From Trichaptum fuscoviolaceum (taxonomy: Eukaryota; Basidiomycota; Agaricomycetes; Hymenochaetales; Trichaptaceae): a DNA stretch of 64,000 nt. Under the pieces are notes generated by a model. It saw only the letters and a program-made list of their open reading frames with translations, made no database searches and was not told where the DNA came from. Below are positions 35,661 through 47,284 of this stretch, piece after piece. Both the position numbers and the translations under genes were made by a program. The stretch is taken from contig CAJSYZ010000003.1 in NCBI GenBank assembly GCA_910574455.1, forward strand, positions 3,843,250-3,907,249, in the 5' to 3' direction. How positions within the stretch are numbered: the stretch's first letter is position 1; each line of letters starts with the position of its first letter.

Positions 35661-38600
35661 ATGTCAACTCGAAGACAAACGCGGGCTAAGAATAGCGATC
35701 AGCACCCGGGAGCCATAGTCAATAAACTCAGAACACGTCGAACGAAAGAGGAGGTATTGAGGGAGAAAGAAGAGAAGGAGAGAAGGAGAGAAGAGCAGGC
35801 CTCAAAGCGTGGTGAGGCATTGAGGGAAAAGGAGGAGAAGGAAAAACAGAAGGAAGAACGGGCAGCTCTGCGCGAAGCTGCGGCTCAACAAGCCGCGGAT
35901 GCGAGAGAGAAGAGAAAACTTGATGCGGAACAGAAACGGGCAGCAAAAGAACAAGAGGCATCTGAGAAGGTACGCAAAAAGAGAGCTGCAGCAGAGCAAC
36001 AGGAAACAGCGATACTGGAGACGATGGAGCTTGAGAAGAATTTGTCGAAGGCTCTTGACATTCGCACCCAGATGGGCTCAACTGCACCTAAGCTGGCTGG
36101 CACTGACAAACGAGGGCTAAAAAAACCGAAAGACACTCCTGAAGCTAGTGAGTCCTTATCTTCAAGACAGCGACAGTCGAGTTACGAGATATTGGCATTG
36201 CAGGATCAACGAACGACTCGGAGGAAAAAGACAGCTTTTGTGAAGCTGAAGGCAACGCAAAGTTGAATGTTCGTAAGTTGCATTACCTTTACGACTTTAG
36301 ATTTTGAAAGATGAACATATTGACTCACGTTATGATGCAGCCCAATTCCAATGGACCAGATAGAGAGCGCGCAAAAAAGGCGAGGAAAAAGGACACCATA
36401 GGTGCACTTCCTTTCCGTACTCGCGTGCAGGGCGCAAAGGCTTCAAGTCGTATCATAGGAGGCACTGGCTGTCATAGTACGCTTGCAGGACAGGACAGCA
36501 GTCTTTCTGGTGAGGATACAGACATGATAGACTCGCCCAATACGTCGAAACGGAACGATAAGACAAAGCGACCTGTCAGGGCACTTCGCAACACAGATGG
36601 ATCCACTTTCTTCGGCGGAGAGGGCAGAAATCCTGAGATCGCAGGGAAGATAGTAGAAGATATTGACTTGTGAGTTTGAAGTCGTACTACTCAACCGTTG
36701 GCATCATAGTACGAAAGATCAGTTTCAAATTCAAACAAATTCAAGTTGCTAGTGAGTGTGAAGCTTGATTTAAACTCAGCTACTTGAAGCTTATCATCGT
36801 AGTACGACTTACTACTACTACTAGTACTAGTACTGATAGCTTGAATGCGCCCGCCACTGGCAGTTTGAGCGTGCCACGCGTGCGCCAGTGACACTGCCAG
36901 TGGCAGCGACCGTGGCGGCCCGGGTCACCGCCGTGCCACACTTCTTCAAGATCATCATGAACCCGAACGTTGCAGCTTCTTATAATGCTCACATCCTTAT
37001 CTTTGTTTCAAGTTGTGAGCCTGGCTGACGCAAGGAAAATTTAGGCTCCCCGCCTCGGTGCAGAAGGATGCAAACTTTAGTCCTTGGGAGGATGAAGGAG
37101 AGACAGTAACCCTCACGAGTTTTCAAGGTGTAAAGAATAGCTTTGCGAGCGAGCGACAGACGGCACATCTTGTTGACTCCGACACTGATAATGTGAGTTG
37201 GTTAAAGCATTTATTAGACTGGCAGATGAAATCTTAATATTTTGATTGTGCGTTTAATTAGGACGCGAGGAGACTTACAATACCGCCCCAAGCCAATGTG
37301 AGTGCCGCTTAAAGTTCAAGGGACTATGCATCGGTGGAGTCGCATGCACAACGATGGCTAATTAACAATGTTTCTGTATCGTATCAGGATGGAGCCAGCA
37401 ATAAATCGAAGAAAAGGAAGCTATCCCGCGACACTCTCTCCGAGTTGCAGGCTCCTACAACGTTGGTAAGTGGCATCATAATGTCTTGCTTCGTTCGCGC
37501 TACTTATCCTTCCTTCTTTGTGCTCTGGAGAAGAAGAATATCAGGAGACAATCGGCCGTTCAGGTGAGTGTTTCACATCAAAGCATGGATCTGGTGCCGG
37601 ACTTTCTTGTGGCCTTCGGCGTCGACATATCTTTACTTCATTACTTACCAAACCGTACTCTGAATAGGGCGCGAAAATGCAGAGAATCGCCAACTCCCAG
37701 CTTGATGTAACGGTAAGTTTATTCTGCTTTTATCCCCTCACTACTCACCTGTCATCTCGTCAGGAGGGTATTACTGTCGATGGACATAGAGAGCAATCGC
37801 CGGCGTTGTATCTGCAGATGCAGGTATGTGTAGGCATCGACACTCAATAGGATAACTTTCTGCACCCCTTTCTTTGGCAAGGATCTGGTCGTCTACTAAG
37901 CTTTGCTTATTGTAGGACAGCATGATCGCGAATAATAAGAAGAGGAAGTCACCGCCGGACTCTAACTCGCATGCCGTGGTAATTCTTGCATTTCCACCCA
38001 ATATTCAAATCACTTCCTTACTATCTAAAACAGACTAGCATGAACGTGTATATGAAGAAGCCGTCATCACAGGCTGCCTCGACAGTTAGTGTTAATCCTT
38101 CTAATCTCCATTTCATATCATTTCTGATTAAGCAACAAGGATTTGAACCTCACTACTAGTAACAAGAGTAAACTGCAAGACAGTCATTCTCAGGCTGATA
38201 TACTGGTATTCAATTCTCTTCGAGCTTTTCTTGGTAACAATTCCTCTAATTGCTACAGATAAAATCTTCTACTTCTATTCGCAATTTGAAGAGGTCTCTG
38301 GCGGCTCATGCGCAACATATTGCAAGTGTGAGCTAATTGCTGCAATTGATTCGTGTACTAATTCATGGCTCCTTTAACAGGCAAGTGGTTGTGAGGTGTC
38401 GCTAACACCACGAGCACAATCACCTGCGATGACGACAGTATCCATCAGTCCTGAACCCGAAGTGCTCGCAACCAAGGCTCATGATGGTCATCGCAAAGTC
38501 TCTCGGACTACTAGCTCTGTGCGTTAATCAAATCATGTCTATGATATACATCCACTAACTTGCAGAAATGCAGACATCTGTAGGGCTTGAAGACAAGGAT

Positions 38601-39995
38601 AGAAATAGTATCGGAAGGGAGGGATCCCGCGTTCCCGGCAAAAAAAGGGCAACGAATCAGTGTCTCCCCTCCCGGAACTCAGGCAGGCTGGACTCACATT
38701 CTTCTGCCTTCACTGTATCGCGCAGTTGGAAAGTCCACAACTCCATGGCAAAACCCGGACAATAAGTCCATCGGAACCTTGTGGGGGAAGGTGTTTGATT
38801 CTGTCGAACTTAGTTACGACACGCAATTGGCCGACATCTGTTCTTTAGTTGAGTCATCCCTTATTGTCTTACATCGGCCATTTTGAATCAAGTATGATCT
38901 GCCCTGTAGGCAGCCCAGAGATGCTCTGATAGTTGGCGCAAGAAATTGTTCGAGAAAGCCGAACAATCAATTTCGAGTTTCGTCGGCAACGAGCGTTCTA
39001 AGTCAGTGGAGACCGAAGAAATTGTGAAGATGTTGCAGACGATGGTCGACAAGAAGAAAGCTGAACCATTCCTCTGGGAACGCTGGCATAGTATGGATAA
39101 GGTATGTGAAAATTTGCCCCATGTCACCCTTCGTGTCCCTGCATTGACTCTGAAAGTACAGAAGCAAGGGTTGTTCTGCTCTGATCTCGTAATCTCAGTG
39201 TTGTCCGTACACCTAGTCTTGGCCCTGGGTCGGCATAAAGTACTGGACAAAAACACAATAGGAAAGCCTATCGGTGCCCTCGCTCTTGCGGCAACCGCGG
39301 TATCTATCTACTTCAGTTCTTATAGTGGCTTTATTCGCTGAACTTCTCATGAACAGGTCAAGGTTGCAATCGACAAGCAGGTGGCCCGGTTGCAAAAGAT
39401 CAAAGAAGAGTTTGGTGGCGCTGAGTGGTACTTCACCAGTGCTCTGTGGCAGCCTCATACGGACGACTATGTTAACTTATTGTCGAATTCCTCGTTTTTT
39501 ACTGAATCAAACTGGGAGAAGGTCCGATCCCGCCTAGCAGCTTACAATTCCATTGAAGATTTTAGTGCGGGAAAGAACACCGAACTTGTTGGATCGGGTG
39601 TCACTGGCAGGGATTTCTCCCTGTATCTTGACGTTGGAGACGCGGATGCGAGCGGCGAGTATACATATGGCGAGGGCGCTACTAGAAGTAGTAAGTGCAA
39701 GGAGGATAAGGATAATGACGGCGAAGAAGTCGAGGATTTCAAGGATAGGGAAGACGATATGGAGGACGAGAGTGTGCTTGGCGAGGGAGACGAGGACGAG
39801 GACAAGGATCAGGAGGAGGACAAGGATCAGGATCAGGATGAGAACAAGGATGCGGACGAGAATTTCAGCATGGGTTATGGATGCAGTGGAGGTTTTGAGG
39901 GCGAGGAGAATGACGCAGGCAGAGAGGACGGGGAAGGCGATCGCGAGGACGAGGGTTCATTATGGGATTCGGCTACGGACGGCGCAGACTTTTAA
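35661..39995 (+). CDS. ORF2, conserved companion gene of the Plavaka-type element (copy A)
   Basis: Start MSTRRQTRAKN at 35,661 and stop at 39,993-39,995, with many small exons (first 35,661-36,147; last begins 39,358). An N-terminal Lys/Glu-rich coiled coil (~120 aa; LREKEEKERRREEQASKR) leads into a Ser/Lys-rich, probably disordered middle spread over many short exons. A globular C-terminal domain follows, with WTHILLPSLYRAVGK, LWGKVFDSVELSYDTQLADI, LFCSDLVISVLSVHLVLALG, KPIGALALAATAV and LWQPHTDDYVNLLS. The end is a strongly acidic tail (EDED...KDQDQDEN) finishing WDSATDGADF. The C-terminal domain is reminiscent of DUF6532-type proteins expanded in mushrooms, tentatively. Function unknown; the gene is divergently paired with the transposase in both copies. 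Internal exon limits were only partly resolved. Confidence 0.65.
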
Positions 39996-40539
39996 GAGCA
40001 GGTCGATCTCTGGTGAGCTTCGGCTTTGACCCATCACCCCGCCACTGTATTCAAGCTCTTACTACCACCAACTTGCAGTGGCATTCGTTCTCTGAATATG
40101 CCGAGGAACAGCCTGCCAGCGAGGTAGAAGTGGCAAAATATAATCTGGTTCAGGATGCCGTGGTGTAGCTACTGAGGGACACTGATGCACTGATTTCTAC
40201 TTATTGTCTTAAATTACTTGTGGAAATGAAGTAATTCTGGAACCTCTTACGCACTTACACGCTTGAGTACTGCAAACCGACAGACAAAAAAGTCTGCTTA
40301 TATGATTAAATGATGAATTACTTATGGAATGAACTACTTGAACCCCTTACACACTTATACACTTGAGCACTGCAATTCGAATGCCAGAAAAAAACTTCTG
40401 ATATGCTTGAATGCTGAAGACTGAATGCCTGAAGAGCTGATTTAAGTCGACGGCACTGATTTCAGCAGGCCCCTTCCTGAATAATGAAACCACATGCCTG
40501 AAATCAGTAAATCAGTAGAATTTCACTTCCCAGGGCTTC
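39996..40539. other. ORF2-side subterminal region of element A
   Basis: About 540 bp between the ORF2 stop and the right TIR. No gene. It contains CACTGAT, CTTGAGCACTGCA, CTGAAATCAG and AAATCAGTA words, and aligns in part with 17,600-18,140 of element B in opposite orientation. Confidence 0.5.
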
Positions 40540-40593
40540 AGTAAATTTCAGACCGTTTAAGTAACCTTAAGTGAAAAAGAAGATTCCCTGATG
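40540..40593 (-). repeat. Right TIR of element A
   Basis: Reads CATCAGGGAATCTTCTTTTT on minus, then CACTTAAGG. It ends at 40,593 and abuts TA and the truncated ORF2 of element B. Confidence 0.7.
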
Positions 40594-40595
40594 TA
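40594..40595. repeat. Target-site duplication TA, right of element A
   Basis: Counterpart of TA at 18,435-18,436. Confidence 0.65.
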
Positions 40596-43576
40596 CCAGC
40601 GCCTTCGTCATACGCTTTCTCGCAGGTCGAATCTGCATCTACGATGTCAAAGTACAAGGAAAAGTCCCTGCCAGTGATACCCGATCCAACAAGTTCGGTG
40701 TTCTTTCTCGTATCGATATCTGTACTGGCATCGTAAGCTAGGAGGCGGGATCGAACCTTTTCCCAGTTTGATTCAGTGAAGAAAGAGGGATTCGACAACA
40801 AGTTAACATAGTCGTCCGTATGAGGCTGCCACAGAGCGCTAGTGAAATACCACTCAGCGCCGCCAAGTTCTTCTTTGATATTTTGCAACCGAGCCACCTG
40901 TTTATCAATGGCAACCTTGACCTATCTATGAGAAGATCAGCGAATAAGGACAATATAAGTACTGAAAAAAATAGATACCGCTGTTGCCGCAAGGGCGAGG
41001 GCACCGATAGGCTTTCCTATGGTGTTTCTGTCCAGTATTTTATGCCGACCCATGGCCAATACAATGTGTACGGACAACACTGAGACCACAAGGTCAGAGC
41101 AGAACAGTCCTTGCTTCTGTACATTTAGGGTCAATACATGGACACAAAATGCAACAATAAATACTCTTTTACTTACCCTCCCCATACTATACCAGCTTTC
41201 CCATAGAAACGGTTCGGCTTTCTTCTTATCAACTAGCGTCTGCAACGTCTTCACAATTGCTTCGTTTTGCATTGACTTTGATTGTTCGCTGCTGATAAAA
41301 CTCGCAACTGAATGCTCAGCTTTCTCAAACAGTTTCTTGCGCCAGCTATCAGAGCATCTCTGGGCCGCCTGAAATACAAGGATTGCATCTCAATCTGGTA
41401 AAGGTAACTTGAAGATAACTAAGAATGACTCAACTAGAGAACAGATGTCGGCGAACTGTGTTTCGTAACTTAGTTCCACAGAATCAAACACTTTCCCCCA
41501 CAGTGTGCTGATGAACTCATTGTCCGGGTTTTGCCATGGCGTGATGGACTTTCCCACTGCGCGAAATAGTGAAGGTAATAAAATATGAGTCCAACCGGCC
41601 TGAGTACCGGGAGGGAGACACTGGTTCGTCGCCCTTTTTCTGCCTGGCACGCGAGATCCTTCCTTTCCTTCATTTTGACCCTTGTCCTCCAGCCCCACTG
41701 ATGTCTGCATATAAGTGAATCAGCAAAAATATGTCATAGAAATGAATTTGATTCGACACACTGAGCTAGTAGTCCGAGAGACTTTGCGATGACCAGGATA
41801 AGCCCCAGTCACTAACACTTCGGGTCCGGGAGTGCAGGATACTCTCGTCATTGCAAGCGACTGTGTTCGGGGTGCTAACGGCATCTTTCGACCACCGGTC
41901 TAATAAGAATAGTGAGTGAATGCTCATATTCAGAGTGTATCAATCGACCCACACTTGCTTCATTATCAGCCACCAGCGACTGCCTCTTGCGATGTGAGGT
42001 AGCGGATCCAATCTCAGACTGCAACACGTCAGAAAGCTGTTATCCATGGCAAGTGAGCAGCTCGAAAGGAAGCAATTACCGTCGTGTCGGCCACAGGCCG
42101 ATAAGGAATGTCAGAGGGTTTCCTCTTCTTACTCAAGTCCTTTTCGCCCGGTCAGAAACGAACTTAAAATGCCGGCTACCAAAGAATTGACACTTACTGT
42201 GGCACCAACCTGTGTGTCCATGCCAGTCAACAATGACTTCTTGACCTTGACACTCTTACTAGCCTATTGAGATGGTGTAAAGTAAGTAAACATAAACATG
42301 AAGGAATCCATTACACGTGAAGGTGGAAGAATTACCACATCAACCTGGGAGTCGATGTCCGGTGGCGACTTTCTCTTTCTGTTTTTTGTGACTATGATGT
42401 CCTATTTATAGGCACAAATTAGTGATCAACCCGATGTGAGGAAGGGAACAAACAGTTGCTACAGCGGAAGTGAGCCTACGGTGCATCGACGCCCACACAT
42501 ACCTGTATACGGGGTTCCACGGCTATTGGATGCACCTTACAACCATAAATCAGGGGGAAACGAGAGAAACTGGATTAAGATGGGACTTACCGGTGCGCTG
42601 AGCTGCGAATTGGCAGTTCTCTTGTTTGCATCCTGTCCAAAGATCAATTCAGCAAGCAATGAAGGAAGGATGTAGCATGAAGATCACTGTGCTTCACTGT
42701 CTGGCACTCACCTGTCCACCTGGTTTTGTCTCGTTGTTCTTATCCTCAAGTACGGAAAGGGATTGGTTAGTAGATTGGAAAAGGTAGGAATGATATGACG
42801 TCGCTTACCGTTGAAACCTGCGACCCGGAGAGAGTGTCGCGCAGCAACTTCCTTTTCTTTGAGTTCAAGTTGCTGCTACCTCCATCCTGTTCATTACACG
42901 ACAGTTGGCAGAAAAATAATAACGAAGGGATATGATCAAACGGTCATGGGGTAACTGACGTGAATCGAACAGTAATAAGTCACACTCACACTAGCTTGAG
43001 CCGGCCTTGTCAGCCTCCTCGGATCGCTTTCGCCCTACAAGCAAGGTATTCAGACTGCATCTGCCATTCTAATGTTCCGTCAACTCACAATATTTGTGTC
43101 TGAATCGACAAAATGTGCTGTCTGTTGCACGCTGATTGAGCTATTCTTTACACCATGATAGCTTGCGAGGGTTATTGTTTCTCCTTCATCCTCCCAAGGA
43201 CTTAAGTTTTCATTGTCTTGCAATGAGATGCTGTGTCTAGTGTAGCTTGGCGTCAGCGAAGCTCATAATATGGTAACAAAGACAAGAGTGTCATCGTTGT
43301 AGGTAGAAGGAAATTTGATCCCGTTGTCGGAGCGTCATGATCCGCTTCTTTAGCATGAACATTAGTAATCTAGTTGCCAGTGGATCAAACTATGAGCTTT
43401 AGCTGAGTCTAAATCAAGCTTCACACTTACCATTACATCGTGCATTCCAGAAATTGATCCCGTACGCATTGCAAGATTTCAAATTTAAACTCACAAATTG
43501 ATCCCTCTCGAGTCTATCCCAGCCACCTCAAGTCCTCCATCCTCTTCACCAATGAAAGTGGATTCATCTGTGTTGC

Positions 43577-43581
43577 GAAGC
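43577..43581. repeat. TSD GAAGC, left of 2.4-kb solo LTR
   Basis: GAAGC at 43,577-43,581 is repeated at 46,009-46,013. Confidence 0.85.
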
Positions 43582-46008
43582 TGTCGGGATCCCCCAGGAC
43601 CCCAACATGTCTAAGGCAATCCCGAACAGAACCCGGTATACTGAAACCCGAAATCGCGACCTTGGCTAGATCCCGAAAGGATCCCCCGCTCTCTGATCCC
43701 AGAAGAACCTCTGCTTCACCATGCATTCTCCTGCTAGAGTTCCGCCCCGCTACGACCTCCTCGCCCCTGCTTGTCCTCGCCCACGTCTCCTCGTCAGTCC
43801 CCCGCCTCGTCCCCGTGTCTCGATCCATCCCTAGCCCGCCTCGTCGTTCCCCCGACTCTAGGATGATCCCCCGCTCGCTCCCCGCTCCCGTCATGCTCTG
43901 TTCCCCGCTCTAGCGAACCCCGTACCTCGCCATAGTCCCGAAGTCACTCACCATAGCCACAGCCATAGCCATAGCCTGCCACAGCCATAGCCATAGCCAT
44001 AGCTATCCCAGACCTCGTAGGTTCTCGACTATGCCCGGATACCAGATCCCGGCCTCGCATCCACAGTCATGAAGTGCAGTTAGGAGATTGATCCACTGCG
44101 TCCAAAGCCGACCTCTGTCTGGCCTTGAGTAAGCCAACACGACAGCAGGTCAAGGATTGCCATCCCGCAATCCTGCCCGGTCACGAACCCTGCCCTGCGC
44201 TCGTCCTGCCACGGTGCCCTAGCTAACCCCTTCGACATCCTGTGCCTCTCGACCTGCCCTTGTTCGTCCACAGCCTGCCCCGCCAGGAATCCCGCCTCGC
44301 CGCGAACGCTGTCAAGCGTCCCCTCTGACAATCCCGCAACCCACGCTCGTTCACGGTTGGAGTCCCGCCAAACTCCCCCCGCTCGCTTCCCGACTAGAGT
44401 CCCGCCAGACTCCCCCGCTCATTCCCGGTAGAAACCCCGCTCGCTTCCCGGTTGGAATCCCGCTCCTTTCCCCCGCACGATCCCAGTCGAAATCCCGCTC
44501 GTTTCCCGCCTCGCGTCCCGTCTCGAATCCCTGCGCAAATCCCCCGCAGGATTCCCGCCTTCGATCCCGCCGCGATTCCCATCGCAACCCCAGCTAAGTT
44601 CCCGCTCTGATTCTCGAAAGATTCCCGCTACGATTCCCAGTTGAAACCCGAACTCGATTCCCGGTCGAAACCCGAACTCGAAACCCGGTCGAAACCCGAA
44701 CCAGATTCCCTGCATGATCCCGTCGCGAATCGCGCGAGTTTCCCGTCGTCCAAGGGAAACCCCTTAGCTTCCCCGCTCCTTGATGCTAACCTCGTCTTGA
44801 GATAGCCCCAGGTGATTGGCCTGGCCACGCACGTGCCAGCCAACTAGTCTCGTTAGTAGCGTCCTGTCCCGGCCCGTAGACCACATTCCCGCCACCCCGT
44901 GTGCGGGATTGATCTCATTGTCCGCAAGGACTCGAACCCCGTCCTTAGTCGCCCTGCCCCGCGCGCGCCTCGCGATTAGGCTTGTTACGACATCGAAGCA
45001 CCGGCTTCTTCGAAGTTGGTCCCTGTCGATCCCCCGCGACCCTGATCCACGCCAGAAGTTGCTTGCAACTTATCCCGAGACGATGTATGCATTACATCCG
45101 CCCCCCACGCTCGTTACCCCGCTGCCTGTGCGCCAGCTTGATACCTCGCGCACAATTACATTCCTTTAGTTCTCTTTGTTTCACTTGACCATGCTTCACG
45201 CTCGTTCCCTTAGATCTTGCCCAGATGTTCCCGCACCGAATCCCGAATCCCGGATTCACATCACTGTATGCGCGGCCTTCGCCCGCAAGATTGTGTAACT
45301 AGTTAGTTGCGCGTTTGTGCATGCCCGTTCCCTGTAGATTCTGCCCAGTAGATAAATACCTGTCGCCACCGTAAGGAGCACTCACTTTTGTCCTCTTGTC
45401 GAGTGCTTCCTTAGGTGTGTTTCTGTCTTGTCTCTAGTGTAGTTTTACAATGCTGACTTGTCGAGTGCTTCCTTAGGGAACCTCCTCCTGATACAGAAGT
45501 GTTGCCTTGAGATCCCGGTTATCCTGAGCTCTCTGCTCCCGTCCTGAGCACGCCTGCTCTCTGGCTCTCTTGTCTCTGTCTTGTCCCGGATCCCGCTCTG
45601 CGAATCCCGCTCTGAGTCCTGCCCAGAATCCCGCTCTGAGATTCCCGCCAGAATCCCGCTCTGCGATTCCCGCCAAAGCCCCGAACGATTCCCGCTCTGC
45701 GATCCCCGCACGAATCCAGATCCCCGCACGAATCCAGATTCCCGCGCGAATCCAGATTCCCGCCAGAATCCCGCTTTGCATTTCCCCGCGCCTCGACTCT
45801 GCCTTCCCAGCCTCGACTCTGACTCCGTCCCGTCCTCGCCTTGAGCCCCCTTGCGTCTCGCCCCCGTAGCCCCGCTCCCCGACTCTGTTGGCGTTGTAGC
45901 GTCCTTAACGGTTCCCCTTCGCCTTCTCCGCTGCCGCGCGCTCTCCCAGGCCTTGCCCCGGAAGCCGCTAACGCGCCCCGGCCCCCAGGTTCCCCCCAGG
46001 TCGTAACA
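43582..46008 (+). mobile_element. Solo LTR, 2,427 bp, chromovirus-related
   Basis: It begins TGTCGGGATCC and ends GTCGTAACA, with GAAGC duplicated on both sides; the chromovirus LTR begins TGTCGAGATCC and ends GTCGTAACA. Near 45,350-45,475 it shares the chromovirus core: GTAGATAAATA, AAGGAGCAC, CACTTTTG.CCTCTTGT and two copies of GAGTGCTTCCTTAGG. Long stretches (44,340-44,760 and 45,590-45,780) are degenerate arrays of ATTCCCGCTCG/AATCCCG units. It sits in ORF2 of element B; its removal joins KRPARA to ALRNTD. Open frames inside (Arg/Gly/Phe repeats) are by-products of the array. Confidence 0.8.
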
Positions 46009-46013
46009 GAAGC
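46009..46013. repeat. TSD GAAGC, right of 2.4-kb solo LTR
   Basis: Counterpart of 43,577-43,581. Confidence 0.85.
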
Positions 46014-46933
46014 GCCCTGGCAGGTCGCTTTGTCTTGTCGTCCCGCTTTGACGTAGCGGGCGAGTCTATTATATCCGTTTCTTCACCAGAAAGGCTCTCG
46101 TTCTGTCCGGCAGGTGCGTGAAAGAAAATGTTGCTTGGAGTGGCGGCAGATCTCAACGTCTTTGCGGTCTGCACACGGGTGCGAAATGGAAGTTCACCTT
46201 TGGGATCTTCTTTCCTAGCCTTTTTTGCAGGCTTTCTGTTTGACGCATCCGTACTTGCCGCTTCATATTGTGAGTCAAAGTAGTCAACCTCCAAGCTTCG
46301 AAAACATCTGAAAATGTATAGGCAGTATAACTCACCAATGTCTAAGTCTTTGTTGTATTCAACTTCACAACCCGACACGTCTTTAACATCGTTCTTCGAG
46401 CCTGCTTACGCCAGTTCAAAGCTATGTAATTACTGATCTGAGGTTGAAGACTTACTACTAGCTTCGCCCTTCGGCTTCCTACATCCACGTTTTCCAGCGA
46501 GTTTAGGCACTGTTGAGCCCATCTGGGTGCGTGTCTCAAGAGCCTTCGACAAATTGTTTTCAATTTCTACAGTCTCTAGCATCGCTGCTTCTTGGTTTTC
46601 TGCTGCAGTCACCTTCTTTCGTACCTTGTCAGCTGCCTCTTGTTCTTTTGCTGCCCGTTTCTGCTCCGCAGCGAGTTTTTTCCTCTCTTTCGCGACCGCG
46701 ACTTGCTGGGCCGCAGCTCTGCGGAAAGCTGCCCGTTCTTCCTTCTGTTTTTCCTTCTCCTCCTTCTCCTTCAATGCCTCATCCCGCCTCGCTGCCTGCT
46801 GTACTTTCCTTTTGTCTTTTTCTTCCTTCTCCCGCAATATCTCCTCCTTTGTTCGTCTTGTTCTGAGTTGGTCAACTACTGCTCCGGGGTGCTGGTTATT
46901 GTTCTTAGCCCTCGTCTGTCTTCGAGTTGACAT

Positions 46934-47284
46934 TTTGTGCAGTGTTTTGAGACTTGGGTGATAATAAGATGGATCGAAGGTGCTAGTTCAAGATCAGGGA
47001 GGCGGGGGCGTCTATCTTAGACAAGTTGAAAATTTACGCCCACTCACTCAGGCTGCCACTGGCCAGGCTGCCACAGTGTGTGACTTACTACTAGTAGTAC
47101 TAGTACTAGTACTCACTGGCACTCAGGCTGGCACTGCACTCAGGCTGGCAGCCTTACCGTACTACCAGTAGTACTAGTAGTACTATGACTAATTTAAACT
47201 CAGGTTCAAGTTCACTCACTGCCAGCCTGCTGGCACTCAGCTGTGAGTCCCAATCATCGACATGTACTACTGAAGGTTACATTG
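46934..47284. promoter_or_regulatory. Shared divergent promoter region of ORF2 and transposase, element B
   Basis: 351 bp between divergent starts with CCACTGGCCAGG, GCACTCAGGCTGGCAG and TACTAGTAGTAC words, as in the matching spacer of element A. Confidence 0.5.

Larger units (their letters stand above)
18437..40593. mobile_element. Element A: 22-kb Plavaka-type transposon with cargo, inserted in element B
   Basis: Terminal inverted repeats: left CATCAGGGAAACTACTTT (18,437), right CATCAGGGAATCTTCTTT read on minus from 40,593, with shared CTTAAGG just inside. A TA flanks both ends. Contents from left: subterminal repeats, a Nik1 kinase pseudogene (19,041-21,650), a WRN-like exonuclease gene (22,411-23,452), unclear DNA, an unrecognised frameshifted gene (27,768-29,987), a small TIR element (30,376-30,862), a Plavaka transposase (-) and ORF2 (+) ending ~600 bp from the right TIR. 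Whether the left-hand genes are true cargo, or later insertions inside A, cannot be decided from one copy. Confidence 0.75.
40596..46933 (-). pseudogene. ORF2 of element B, interrupted
   Basis: Start MSTRRQTRAKN at 46,933. It parallels ORF2 of element A block by block. The coiled coil is followed by SLSGEETDIIDSPATSKRDD, and the ALRNTD.STF block resumes at 43,581 after a solo LTR. Then come SPWEDEGETITLAS (~43,200), PPGTQAGWTHILLPSLFRAV (~41,600), LFCSDLVVSVLSVHIVLAMG (~41,100) and WYFTSALWQPHTDDYVNLLS (~40,830). It stops being ORF2 at 40,596, where element A's right end begins, and its acidic tail lies at 18,434-18,145. Removing the solo LTR and element A restores the frame at both joins. 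Other lesions in the many short exons were not checked exhaustively. Confidence 0.7.

Noticed and set aside
44920..44945. GGACTCGAACC-like B-box suggesting a tRNA gene on minus
   Set aside because: The flanking bases do not form a T-stem or acceptor stem and no A-box lies at the right distance. It is part of the solo LTR.
44340..45800. Open frames with Arg/Gly/Phe repeats (e.g. GFRPGFEFGFRPG) inside the 2.4-kb solo LTR
   Set aside because: They arise from low-complexity TCCCG arrays without start context, introns or any recognisable domain, and open frames occur on both strands.
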